Below are positions 1-12,054 of a DNA stretch of 64,000 bases, one piece after another. A model generated the notes under the pieces. The model ran no database searches and had not been told where the DNA came from. It saw nothing but the letters and a program-made list of their open reading frames with translations. Positions within the stretch are counted from its first letter, which is position 1. Each line of letters begins with the position of its first letter. Both the position numbers and the translations under genes were made by a program. Where the stretch lies: contig OX621246.1 of NCBI GenBank assembly GCA_951640165.1, forward strand, positions 9,449,001 through 9,513,000, written 5' to 3'. This stretch comes from Pseudoips prasinana. Lineage: Eukaryota > Arthropoda > Insecta > Lepidoptera > Nolidae.

Positions 1-639
1 TAAATAATATTTATATTATTATTTAGAACATTTATTTAGAACATTTTATACTTAATGATCGCAATAACTTTTACAAAATGTTGATGACGGCCTCAATACT
101 TAGGTATGCTCTAGTAGGTTTTCAGATAGTCAAAGATTAACAAAAAACTTACAGCTTTGTTTGAATATATTTGTGAATAGCAATAGTAGAACAATTATTT
201 AATAGTGTTATGCCAAAAGTAGTGTGAAATAAATGTCTTCCACAAATTCATAAAAATTGCAAAACATATGTAACATAAAGCTTAACTCTCTGTATCACAA
301 TTAAAGGTCCTTGATTTATAAGCTGAAGACAATTTAATATAGCGCCGGACATTTGGCCTTCAAACATAATGAAATTAAACGTCACCCTTTTAGCCTCCGC
401 GATAAATAAAAAAACATAAGTAATAAATAACCGCTACATAAAGTTCAAACCGATTCTAATGAGTTAAAGTAGGGTTGCCAGATGAAGGAGAACCTAACAA
501 ATATAATAAATGTCACAAATATTATACATTTCCGGAAAATATACTTTTCCCTATGGATAATGCGGATGAAGCCGAGGTAGTATTTGTTTTGTTTATATTT
601 TATTTTTTCATGCCAAGCCAAAAATTAAGTAATTTGTGT

Positions 640-702
640 TATGTAAAATACCCCGCGACACAGGGATTAGATTCCGTAGTGAGGGCGTTAATATTAAAAT
701 AA
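640..702 (+). mobile_element. SINE family B tail fragment
   Basis: Only the 3' end remains: AAATACCCCGCGACACAGGG and ATTAGATTCCGTAGTGAGGG. Confidence 0.7.
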
Positions 703-1914
703 TATTTATCCTATTTAAAGTATAATAACAAAATTTAAGGTATATTAATGATAGTTATAGTACTTATTATTTCAAAATGGTTATTTAACAAAATTGTAAC
801 TAAAATCAAAACAATAAACAAAAGCATACATACATACCTAACCATACGAGTAAGTATTGAACTGCCTGCATAAAGCATTTTCCAGCCACGCCACTGGCCC
901 GTCAATTTTTGCTTTGTCGTTTATTAAGACATTAACTCTAACTTCATAATAAAATTGCTAAGAATATTTTGGATTACTGTACCCGCAGCCCTAGACAGAG
1001 GAGAGACCAGGTCTGAATTGAAAGTGCTCACCCCTAAACCATTTGTATTCAAACAAGCCAACGGCCGGCCGCATTTTAATTTACTTACCCGAATTAGAAG
1101 TGCGCGTGATTCGAATCTGATCCAATTTTACTACGATACTTTATTTTTATAGTTGATTGAAGACTTTCCTTTATTATTGTTTTCTTAAGGCATAAGGATA
1201 CTTTTTGTCTTGATATACATGCAAATTGATACAATAACAATCGTGTAATTTTCCAGGTATGGCCACGTTACGAGCTTAATCTTTCTCCTGATGATTTCGA
1301 GAGACTGATTTTTTCAATGATTTTCAATGTTTTAAGAAACATACCTTTCTTAAAAGAGCAATTATTAATCAAAAGCTGAAACAATGACTTCATTTTTTTT
1401 CTTAACATACTCGTAGAATATAAAAAAGCTACAGTTTAAAGTATTACCTCCTTCTTTATGGAGTCTGTTAAAATTTTAAATAAATCCAATTAGTAAACAT
1501 TCTTGCTTTATGAGGTAAAAACTGTTATAATACTGTTTCTGGTAGTTACATCGCTCCATTTTGAATAACACCTGTCATTTTATAGAAAAAATAATGCGAT
1601 GTATTTAACTAACATATAGTAATAGTTTGTATGTTTGGTTTTTGAGTACTCGCTAAGGTAGCAGCGAGGTGACTACCTTTACAACTGCGCCACACCAGTA
1701 TATTATAGTTATTTATATATTTAGCTATTTATTTATATTAAATAGTTCACTGAGTAAATTTTTATAAAGTAAATCCGGCTCGCACATCACCCTATTTAAA
1801 AAATATCGAAGTGCGCGCCTTATTTTTTATCGACATAATGATTATGCATGAGTTTACTTGCATACTAAACTTAAATAATTAATTTATATTCAGTTTTAAG
1901 TCAATATTCTACTA
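703..1914. other. AT-rich intron stretch, nothing recognised
   Basis: No gene-like frame, inverted repeat or shared repeat was seen. The open frame near 955-1152 has no recognisable motif. Confidence 0.5.
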
Positions 1915-2050
1915 TCATCGTCATCATATCAGCCGAAAGACGTCCACTGCTGGATAAAGGCCTCCCAAAAATCTCCGCAATTGTCGCTCTTGCGATATCC
2001 GCACCCAGCCGTTTCCAGCGCCCCTCATAAGATCATCGGTCTATCTTTAT
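1915..2050 (+). repeat. Dispersed repeat L ('gacgtccactgctgga')
   Basis: TCAGCCGAAAGACGTCCACT, GGATAAAGGCCTCCCAAAAA and ATAAGATCATCGGTC recur at 6662, 25422, 40580 and 59135. It looks like the 3' end of a LINE copied many times, but no coding frame is clear here. Confidence 0.65.
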
Positions 2051-2978
2051 TTTCTATATTTCCATCGAATATAGCAGTGAATAAAGGGGTGCTGAATTTA
2101 AATTATCAGCTACCTACAGATTAGAATGTTTATTGTCCATCGTGCAGTCGTTATGGCCAGATTCGATGTTTATATTTGCACAACAATCCCGTACAGCAGC
2201 GTCGTTGGCTCTTTGTTGTGGTAATTTCATTAGACGCGGTCACCGACCATTGAATATTTATAAGCGATTTCCTAGCACTTTTGCTTTTGACTGTACAAAG
2301 CTGATAATGACGTTTGAGTTCATTGAAATAAATTAATATTTTAAAAGATTAAACGTTCCTCAAACGCTTTATTATTAATTAAGTTATTTTATGTGTGTAC
2401 TTTTTTTCTGAACACAAACTGTCGGATTTTCTCTGGATGTCTAGTATTTAGTTTGCAAAAAAATATATTTGTTTAAGTAAGTCAATTGACCTGTTGTTCA
2501 AGTATCATAGTGGTGCTGAAAAGTGTTCGTGAGTTGGCAATTTTAATATGTTTGTAATATTTGATTTATTCCAAATTTCATTTGAAATTTCGATGGCTTA
2601 TCTTAATTGTGGGTTTAACATAAAGTGGTAATGTTATATATTCCCAGAATAAAATTAGGTTGTTACAATTTTAAAAGCCAAAGTGCTAGTCCTCGGCACC
2701 GTAATTCCTAATTGAATGAACCGATATCATATTTTTTTTCTTTTTATAGCTATTTTAATCAGGATTTTTTACTATATTTCACGCGAATCCATTTCGTCTG
2801 CGAATTGGGTATATTTTGCGGTAACCTTATCCCTTAAACTGTCATCATCTACCTAAGAGGCAAATGCGATTGTTTTTAAAAAAAAATAGTGTACTTTGTA
2901 AGGGCTAGCAGATTAAAGCAGAACTCACATATCACCCAGACTAAGACAAATAGATATGTTGATGATTACAATTAATAT
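2051..2978. other. Intron stretch, nothing recognised
   Basis: A slightly GC-richer patch at 2140-2290 has a short open frame without known motifs. The rest is AT-rich. Confidence 0.45.
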
Positions 2979-3064
2979 TTGTCTTGGGCGAGTTTCGAAC
3001 CTGCAACCTTCGGATCAGAAGGCAGATTCACTACCAAATTACTGAGTTACGGTGGTCGTCGACA
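2979..3064 (-). mobile_element. tRNA-like SINE head fragment
   Basis: On the - strand a B-box-like AGGTTCGAAACTCGCCC follows an A-box-like region (AATTTGGTAGTGAATCTGCC). It probably belongs to a SINE. It is not a tRNA gene because no cloverleaf with a proper acceptor stem is evident. Confidence 0.5.
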
Positions 3065-4685
3065 TCAATTAAGACTATTTTTCTTTAACTTATACGGTCA
3101 GAAAACATTGTCTTCTATCCCGTTCTCACACGGGGTGATTCCATGTAAATTGAAACATTTTTTCATTTGACTAAGTAGCGCAGCAAGCCATATATCCTTC
3201 TATGAGATGTTCATAACAGAAGCGTCAGGCGCATAAAGTATCATGTTCTCACGTTGGCGCATTTACATAATTACGTCAGGTTTCACCACATTACTCCGCC
3301 ACCTGATGCCTGACGGTGACACTCTAGGGCTGTGAAACAATAGAAATCCATACTTATATTATAATATAATAGTAGGGATACAAAATAGATTTTTTTAAAG
3401 TGTCTTTTCTCAGTATGAAGGCCAAACATAAAATTTAGGTCTACCAGAAAAACAAAACTCAATTTGTCTTAAAACTGACGAAGTGATAAGTATTTATAAA
3501 TAAATAATGTTATATAATAATATAATAAATAATTAAACTACAAATGTGGCGCAGCGGTGAAGATAGCGGTGTAGTTGTTCAATGCGGGTATCGTACTCTG
3601 CGACTGTCACATTACCACTACCCATACGATAAGAAAGAATTACTTATTGCCGTAGTGCGTATAACATCTACTCTGTCTAAACATTATGTGAGAGAGAGAT
3701 GCCAGTTGAGCCAGCTAATCCCATTCTAATATTATGACATATCTGTCAAATAAAGCTTATATCGTCTACAACGAGCTATATGAATAGTTAGGGATTCTTA
3801 TAAGTACATCAAACTCACCATTAAGCTGCAAAGGTCTGATATTTAGGTTTTGTGCTCAAGTCCGTTGTATGGTGGCGTATATTTCAGTTCCTATCTAGGG
3901 AACTTTATTGGAAAATGGTGCTTAAATTATTATGTGCCGAATGTATGGCTACGTTGATGGCGTTGTCGCTGGCATCTTGGTGCAGCTTAGTACCATATTC
4001 CCCATTTTACTACACTATGCCTGTATCGACCAATCTTAGTCGTATCGAAGATATTAATAATACATATGTTTTTAGCTAATGTGGATTGTTTTATTATAAT
4101 TTCCCAGACATACATTTATGAACTACATAAATCCCTAAAATATGTCATAAACAGAATCTTACAACAGTAAATTACCACAATAAATAAGACCATAACCACA
4201 GAAGCCACCTAATTTCACAGAAACTCACTCACGTACAAAAGCTTTTACACGCCACACACTCATAATTTAATTGTTACCCACCCAAACCTAATTTCTCGCA
4301 GTGCCAACCCTGCATTGAATCTAATTATACCTGGAAAAATTGATGAAGATTTCTAAGATATTTTCTTCCATCTTAAAGAAAAATTAGCTCGTGTAAGGGA
4401 ATTTATGATTTTTACTTTGTTTAGTCAATCACCATCTTGTTGATAGAAACGTGGGTGTTCAGGTGAGGACTTCTATTTTAATTGGAAATTGAAAAGACCG
4501 CAATCAACCCGTGAAACAGAAGAAATGAATAAAAAAATTGTTTGTGGAATACGGAAAAATATTTTATGCCTCCGCAAACAAAATGCGTCAGCCGATCGAC
4601 TTTCCTGTATTGGAAGTTAATGCTATTCAAACTCTTATTGTATACTAAAAATTACAAATTAATTACTTAGAAGTTATTTCAATTG
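3065..4685. other. Intron stretch, possible SINE head only
   Basis: ATGTGGCGCAGCGGTGAAGA at 3544 resembles a family B SINE A box, but the rest of the copy is not clear. CGTCAGG motifs repeat at 3216, 3274 and 3310 in a GC-richer patch. No gene was seen. Confidence 0.4.
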
Positions 4686-4828
4686 TGTACAGACGCCAAC
4701 ACATCCATCTACCCCAATCCGTCAAATTTCTATAATAGATTTTCGACTTTATCACATAAGCATAAGTTTTACTTTCATTTGGCAAAATTTGCCATATTGG
4801 GGTAGGTTGATGTGCTGGCGTCTGTACA
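4686..4828. mobile_element. 143-bp MITE, copy 1
   Basis: Ends are inverted repeats TGTACAGACGCCAACACATC and GATGTGCTGGCGTCTGTACA. The inside carries CTACCCCAATCCGTCAAATT, shared with copies at 5090-5231 and 53286-53429. It has no coding capacity and the target duplication is unclear. Confidence 0.75.
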
Positions 4829-5089
4829 AAAGGCGGTCTTATCGCTAGATTCAATTAGGGTATTTTTTTTGTGTTTTGTAAATTGAAGTTCTGCACGTTA
4901 TTTATACCTTGTATGTGATTGATTTTCTGGGCGTACTTTTAAGAATCTCGTAAGGTACCAATATTTAACAAATAATGAAAAAACTATGAACAACAACACT
5001 ACGGCTGCTATATATTTTGAATTCAGTAGTCTTGAAGTGGCATAGTTATGTTACTAAAAACAAAGAATTTTATTTTTTATTTTAATATA

Positions 5090-5231
5090 TGTACAGATGC
5101 CAGTCCGCCAGCTACCCCAATCTGTCAAATTTCTTTTATAGATTTTCAACATTATCACAAAAGCATAAGGTTCACTTTCAATTGGGAAAATTTGACTGTT
5201 TAGGTTAGCTTGAGGAGCTGGCGTCTGTACA
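5090..5231. mobile_element. 142-bp MITE, copy 2
   Basis: Same family as 4686-4828, lying 261 bp from it. Ends TGTACAGATGCCAGTCCGCC and GGAGCTGGCGTCTGTACA form imperfect inverted repeats, and the interior keeps CTACCCCAATCTGTCAAATT. Confidence 0.75.
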
Positions 5232-5392
5232 TACAAATTTTTCTTACAGCTTACCACCGATTAACCACCTGTTTCACCTAGACGGTTAAACCTATTGTCG
5301 ATTCATTAGGCTCTTGATATAACTGAGATATGATGATACGAAATAAAGAATATTACCTTCGAAACCCTAAAACAAGTCTTCATTGAGATTGT

Positions 5393-5462
5393 TCCCTGCG
5401 GGAATCAAACCTAGGCTTATCGCTTTCGGTCTGATAAGAGCTTTAAAACGCAGGCAGTTATT
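5393..5462 (-). mobile_element. tRNA-like SINE head fragment
   Basis: The - strand contains TAGGTTTGATTCCCGCAGGG, a B box, after a degenerate head. The rest of the element is gone. Confidence 0.4.
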
Positions 5463-6549
5463 TTAAATTCGTTTGTATAAAATGGCATGATCTTTTCATA
5501 TGAACATTTATTAAACGTACTCATAATAGTGCTCCAAGTCGAATGTCGGCCAATCTGAATAGAGACTAGTCAACTTCGCTGAACGTATTATAATTCTTAA
5601 GTGTTTACGCCAGCACAGTTACATAAATACTGAATTTCCTCACTCCTACTCCTAGACCGCTTGGAAGGCTATCCGAAATGACTGGGGGGAGAACAGGCGC
5701 AGGAATGATAGCTTTATGGTTTCTCCGAGGCACGGGCATACAGCAACGGTATTTTCTAAACCTTGGACTGCTACTGGCAGTCTTCTTTCACCGATAAATC
5801 CGAATAGCAGCACTTATTGACCGGACCAAGGATTCTACCAACGATGCAGTCAATTCAATGAATACAATGGTATTTTAAGTAGTTTACCAGTTAACACTTC
5901 CGCTGCGATCATGCAATAAAATGATAGACGCCATTGTGGAATATGTGCGCTTGATGTATTTAATGTTACAAATTCTACCATTGCCCTCTCAATATTTAAA
6001 TATAAAGTACAGCAATTTCCCTAAGTTTTATGGAAGGATTAGATGTCCAAATAGTATATCAAAACATTTGACTTACATAAACCACCTTAAAATACGCTAT
6101 TATTATAAAAAAGTGTTAACACTGACTTGCTGTTGCTAGAGCCGAACCGTCTTTTTGGGTTCGGTAGGGCCACCTAAAGTTGTATGCAATAAGTACCATT
6201 TTGACAAAAAGTATTAACACTGACGTGCTGTTGTCAGAGAATCGGGGAGTATTTTTGAGGCCGGGAGTTTGACACGTTATTGTTCCTCATGCAATATGCA
6301 TGGTAATATTTGGCGACACCCCCACCTACCTCCCCGTAATTGGTGAATATCTATCTGCGTCTACCCTCATGTTTGTGTGAAGATCCTAAATCAGTGCGAA
6401 ATGAGTTTTGCTTATATGGGGAGGATTTAGGTGGAATTTTGACGACTTTTTCTCGCGTTGAAAGGTAATTTGATTTGATTTGATGATTATTAAAGATTGG
6501 ATTAATAATAGATAGTTATTTTTTTATTAAGAATTTGAGGGTTAAAAAC
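5463..6549. other. Intron stretch with a short imperfect direct repeat
   Basis: TTAACACTGACTTGCTGTTG (6116) and TTAACACTGACGTGCTGTTG (6213) lie about 97 bp apart, the first next to a CCGAACC...GGTTCGG small hairpin. Nothing else was recognised. Confidence 0.45.
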
Positions 6550-6640
6550 ATCCAAAAGATCTCGTTTGTTGTAAGGGGCTCCTTCATAGGAACCCTTCAT
6601 GTACCAGTCGCACTCGAACTTGGCTGGTTCTAATTGTCGT
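6550..6640 (+). repeat. Tail fragment of the 'gggttccgtagcc' repeat
   Basis: GGAACCCTTCATGTACCAGT and CACTCGAACTTGGCTGG match the end of the 58085-58690 copy. Confidence 0.55.
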
Positions 6641-6661
6641 ATTCAGCAGTATCATCTGATG

Positions 6662-6865
6662 ATCATATCATGATATGATATCAGTCGAATGACGTCCATT
6701 GCTGGACAAAGGCCTCTCCCAAAAATCTCCACAATTGTCGGTCCTGACGACCCACACAAGATCATTGATCCATCTTGAAATGAAATGAAATGAACTTTGA
6801 TTGGTCTTTGATTGAACTTTGATTGGAATCTTGTATGGGGCCTGCCCACGCTGCGTCTTCCGGTT
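6662..6865 (+). repeat. Dispersed repeat L copy with an inserted GAAATGAAAT run
   Basis: TCAGTCGAATGACGTCCATT and CAAAGGCCTCTCCCAAAAA mark the family. GAACTTTGATTGGTCTTTGA is locally duplicated, and CGTCTTCCGGTTCGTGG closes the copy. Confidence 0.6.
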
Positions 6866-8292
6866 CGTGGTTTTTATACTGAGAAATAAAAGGATCGCTG
6901 TTTGAAGCAAGCCATAGATATCGCCTTTATAACTTTACATTTTTACTTTAAATTTTTATTTCATTAAAAAAAAATACCCTACAAACTGCTAACAGTGCAC
7001 TTGTTCACGATAGAATTTCAACTTTAAATGTTCTACTTCAAATTAAGTTGTGTAAAAGCTTTTAACCATTTAGTTACTACGAATATAGCGCTGCGAAGCA
7101 AAATAGTACTACTAAGGAAATAAAACCACTAAATAAAAAAGGCCCAAATACCAAGGAAGTCGAAATACATCTACTTCAAAACAAACTATAAGGTATATAT
7201 AATTTCAGCTGTACAATAATTTATAACATTTGAATAATAGTCTAATAATTCCGTATATTTGTTCCCTATTCTGGTTGGCACCAAATTTTGGAATTAAATG
7301 AATATGTAGCTGAATCCTACGACTATTAATAAAAATTTAAGAAAAGAAAATTTAAGAAAATATATATAAGTCGATAAATTAGTTGAGTGTGTTTACTTTG
7401 CCGTGATAATAAAGTGCAAATAAAATTATATTAGTTTAAAATAATGAAGATTTTGAGCACTGAATTTCTATATAAAACTTATTGAGGAATGGAAATGAGG
7501 GGCAGTCTTGTCGCCATCACAATGAATTGTGCGACTACCATCGGACTTCGAATCCCATGGCGACGAGTAACTAACGTGGTTAGACTTCTTGTCAGATATT
7601 ATTAGGATTCTAACTACCTATAACGATTGTCATATATGATCCAGTACCAATTGCCTGACAACCGATGGATTATCATTATCTCAAACGCACAGAAGTTGTT
7701 TAATTCCTCTTGCACCGATCAGATCTTGAAACCAATCTTCACTATTTCTTATAACGCGAAGGTATTCACTAATGTCACTATTAAAATATTTCACATCCTT
7801 ATTTTACTTGAAACTCAAAATCAGATAACTACCCAACATATCGCTGCCCCCGGGCAATATAGCGGTAAACGCCGGTTACACCCTTCTTAATGTTACTTGA
7901 TTTTTGGCTTCTTTGAATATCAGTCTATCACTCCTAATTTTTTCAATTTTTTAAATTAATATTTCTTTAAAATAAATGACAATAACAGCTTTATTGCATG
8001 GAAAATTTTCTTACGACTAAAAATGTATTATTGCATTACTGTTTGAAACACAAAACAAAAAACCGGTGAACAGCTTTACACTACATTTCTAAACAAAGAA
8101 TAACAGTAATAAATTTAACCGCGTTTTTGGAAATTAACGTATTATATCAATAAACTGTAAACAGTTAATATGAAGTAATCACAAGAGATTTTATTTTGTA
8201 TAAGCTATTACGCCTTTCTTCCCGGAAATTTATTTTGGCCCCGGCACCGTATTGTCATGTTACGCTGAACGCCATCCCTTTCACTTCTACGC
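6866..8292. other. Intron stretch upstream of the transposase relic
   Basis: Mostly AT-rich. A possible decayed tRNA-like segment lies at 7505-7570 (GACTTCGAATCCCATGG). The missing 5' part of the transposase could not be recognised here. Confidence 0.4.
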
Positions 8293-9709
8293 ATGAATGG
8301 AACTACGAACTTTTTTACTCATAGCTTCACCCTTAGCATTAGCAAAAAAGCAGTTTACACAGCAATAGAGAAAGGGAAATCTGAAGAAGTCAAAGATAAC
8401 AGAGGTCAGCATGAAAATAGACCAAGGAAAATGAGCGTTTCAACAGAACAAAGTGTTTTTAATATAAAACAATTTCCAGTTAAAGAATCACATTATGTCC
8501 GAATAGATACAAAGAAGTTATACTTAGAAGAAACACTGAACATTTCCAAAATGTACAGGCTATATTCTGATGGATGGTTTAAGAGTGCAAATTATTCAAA
8601 TGATGTAAAGATGGCCACAAAACGACAGTATGAAACAGTGTTTAATACAAAATTCAATTATTCTTTTCACAAACCTAAAAAGATATTTGCGGCCAATATA
8701 CATTGAATCGTCAAGCTGATGGTGAACGAAAAGACCAACTCCAAGAAGTTTACACAAAGCACATTAGAAATAAGGAATGTGTTCGTGAACTCAAAACTAA
8801 AGATAAAATAGAAGTCGATTCTACAACTACTGTCGTCGCTATTTATGACCTGGAAAAAGTTCTGACGATTCCTCAATCAAAGTAATAACTTTACGATTTA
8901 CAACTCATTAAGTAAACGAGGTTACTGCTATCTTTGGCACTATCGAGTGGCCAAAAAAGGGGTGCTAATGAAATCGGCAGTTGCGTCCTAAATGTTATTG
9001 AAACGGAGAGCCAACGTGGTATAAAGAATTTTATATTTTATTCTGATGGTTGTGCTGGGCAGAATGAAAATAGCATTATCTTTGCTCTTTATTTATACTT
9101 GTCCAAAAAGTATGGAGTTAATATAATACATAGGTACTTTGAAACTGGCCATAGCCCGTTTGAAGGAGATTTGATGCATTCTCTTATCGAACGCGGAAAA
9201 AACCACATGATTTATACTCCTGATCAAATGTATGGCGTAATTATGAATGCCAAGATCCATGGTGAAAAATTTCATCTTAAGGAAATGGAACAACATAATT
9301 TCTTTGATTTAAAGGAGATAATGGACAAAAGACACTGGTTGCGGGCAGACCAAAGTAATGAAAAGTTATGTGGACAAAGATTCACGAAATCAAAATTACT
9401 CGAACGCACCCAGATGTTTTATATTTAAAGTATAACTTTGATGATGAATACATTTATTTGAATACTGCATCAAACACCAGACCTTCAAGAGGAAGACCCA
9501 AAAAGACGCCAATGACTGATGTTTCAGGAGATGAACTAAGAAATCTATACAGAGAACCAATCGCCTTACCAAAACCACTTTACGATGATTTGATGAGTTT
9601 CTGCAAAACTGAAGCAATCCCGAAACATTATCATACATTTTATACTAATTTGCATTGTGTTGGGAACTCTGAAGAAGAAGTCGATATTGAAAGCAAAGAT
9701 TCAAATTAA
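8293..9709 (+). pseudogene. DDE-type transposase relic, broken by several frameshifts
   Basis: Four overlapping open pieces on the + strand line up end to end with an insect DNA-transposon protein family that I recognise but cannot name with certainty (possibly Sola-like). In order they are: 8293-8706 with ESHYVRIDTKKLYL and KMYRLYSDGW; 8703-8885 with DGERKDQLQEVYTKHI; 8934-9428 with FYSDGCAGQNEN and GHSPFEGDLMHSLIE, the probable catalytic acidic and histidine motifs; and 9368-9709 ending in YHTFYTNLHCVG. Frame changes fall near 8700, 8886, 8950 and 9368. The stretch after SFHKPKK, where relatives as I remember them carry a DQCxxC metal-binding motif, reads IFAANIH here, so the motif is lost. 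The N-terminus is also missing. The methionine at 8293 is simply the first in the frame. The copy is non-functional. An intron-containing gene is a less likely alternative because the breaks lack splice signals. Confidence 0.75.
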
Positions 9710-9953
9710 AGTAGCATAATATTTTTATTTTCTTTTTAAGGTTTTGTCCATTTTATGTTTCCAAATTTTATCAGCTAATTTAACTTATGTGATTTTATTC
9801 AAATTAAGGTACAATATTATTTTCCGGTTCTTAAGTGTTTGTGTGATATTTCCAAAGTTTTATCTATACATATAATAAAATCGTAGGAAAGTCATATACA
9901 TATACTGTACATTGTATATTTTTTAAAAAGGATACTTGGGGCGTGATTTACAA
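9710..9953. other. AT-rich sequence after the transposase relic
   Basis: It may be the 3' flank of the DNA transposon. No inverted terminal repeat could be paired with an upstream partner. Confidence 0.35.
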
Positions 9954-10093
9954 TCGATACCGAAGCCAAAAATATAGTTTTTTATCATTTATGTCTGTTT
10001 TTCTGTATGTATGTATGTATGTCCGGGCTAAACTCAAAAAGTACTGCATGGATAAACTTCAAATTTTGCATGAATATTACTAAGAGGTCGGGT

Positions 10094-10134
<41 letters not shown>

Positions 10135-10221
10135 CTACATATTATCACGCTATCACTTACGGGGGAGGAGCTGTGGTAATTTATAAAATATAACGCGGGT
10201 TAAACCGCGGGGCACAGCTAG
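9954..10221 (+). mobile_element. Helitron-like short element with an AT microsatellite
   Basis: It ends in ACCGCGGGGCACAGCTAG followed by T, the same 3' end as the copies at 38610 and 41868. The 5' start at TC after an A is tentative. The interior holds TGTATGTATGTATGTATG and an (AT)n run at 10098-10132. Confidence 0.55.
10098..10132. repeat. (AT)n microsatellite
   Basis: A pure AT alternation of about 35 bp, inside a Helitron-like element. Confidence 0.95.
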
Positions 10222-12041
10222 TATTTAATAAAAACATGTGATTTGAAAGGATTTTTAAACAAAGTCATTATCCTTTAAAATTTAATTAAACAAAAATTTG
10301 GTAGTAGTAAGATTGAAAAAAAATATATATTAAAACACTGTCTAAAACGATTAAAAATAAATTACAAAGTCAGTCTGTTACAATGGTTACATACAAATAT
10401 GATTCATTGATAGGATTCTAAAATAAAGGTTAGTAGACGATACAGCTAAGCTTTGACTATAAATTTTTCCTGAAGAAGGTGGTAATCGGCTGGTACGCTC
10501 GAGATCTAAAGCGGAAAATACGTCGTATTAAACTCTTACAGTCCTGAATCTCTGTGGTCGGTGTGTTTATAAAGTCATTAATGATGTTGCAATTGCAACA
10601 ATATCGTCTATAATTTGTATTATACATTTTTTGAATTATTTAATGAAATATTTATACCATTACAATTATTTTTATAAGGTTAAATTGGTAAAAAAATTAG
10701 CTTTCATTTGACATTTTGAACGCCTGTTTTGGATCACTGTATGCTGCACTATAAACAAATTAGCTTCTTTTATTTCTCCTGTAAAAAACGATTTTTGATA
10801 TTACCGCTTTATTGCCCGGGGCCAGCGATATATTTTAACCAATATTTTTTACTTTAACTAATGTTCTCTACACCGAAAAAGCCGTATAACTCACAATTTC
10901 CCGCGAATCCCAGTAAAAAGTCCAAAGTGCACCCACCCGCAATACTTTTAATGTTTCATACAAAATTACATCACATAACGTGAAATATAAAAAAGTACCT
11001 TTAAGCTTAGGTAATTCCACTAATGTATGGTACACACATTCTGGTTTTGAAATAATATTGTTTATGTTAAGAAGAAAGTCTTGTTATTGTGCCGTAAATG
11101 TATTCACAGTGAAGATACGGCTTAGGGACTTACGGGCTCAAAGTTTGGGGAGCTAAAATCACGGCGATTTAATTAAATGCAGATCCGTCTCAGTTTATGA
11201 GTGAATCAACGCATCCCGTTTGAATATTATGAAGTAATTAATAAAGTTATGAATTCTATTAATTGTTTAAATTTTATGTATATTTGAGATGGTATAGGGG
11301 AGACTGTGCGAATCATATAAGCGCTTGCATACTGCAACGACGACAGCCTTGAGCTCAAATCCATATACAGGATTGTTTACTGCTTATCGCTCGCTGTCAC
11401 TCGTGATTGCTTGTCTACGTTCGCCGGTTGCAAACTGTTCTAAGTGTGGGATATGAGTTTGAATTGATTTGCTGTTAACTACAAACATTTAACACGTTCT
11501 GAAAACTCTTTAAAGCTTGTGTTATTGAATATGTAGCAAGTATCACCTTGGTTAATCTAGTAGTAATCGTAACTTTGGTTTAATGCTATCAAGCTTTGGT
11601 CCTCGTTATTATATGCATTACTCTTTGGTAGTGTTAAATAGTAGCAACAAGTCACAAGCGAGCTAGAGCACAACGTTCTTTACGTTTAGGAGTAGTGGGG
11701 TCATAACTGACAGAATCCACGTAATAGAATCATGTATAGTATTAATGTTATGACCCTGGGTGTGAGTGTGTTTACCACAGCTCACCGGAGAGAGGTCGGC
11801 AACGCGTGAAGGATGCCGTGTGTGACGTAATGATAAAATTGCCCCTGTCTGTGTCTATCATCTATGTTCGATTAAGCCGCGTTAAATGTGATAAGGAGTT
11901 ACATTGTACTCTGCAATAGGTAATGTCTAATTTTAATTGTAGTTTTGGATTTTACTCGTATGATTTTACTGTTTTGGTTTGTGTTTTTTACTGATATGAT
12001 TTGACATACGAGTAAAATATGGTGGAGATGTGTGAACCCAC
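10222..12041. other. Intron stretch, mostly unique-looking
   Basis: An inverted pair ATTTTACTCGTATG (11949-11962 with 12005-12018, 42-nt gap) lies just before the LINE insertion. No gene or known repeat was recognised in the rest. Confidence 0.45.
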
Positions 12042-12054
12042 GGGAGGAAAGCTA

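Noticed and set aside
11949..12018. Inverted pair as a transposon end
   Set aside because: The 14-bp arms are separated by only 42 bp with no further structure or copies. It is probably a chance or small local palindrome.
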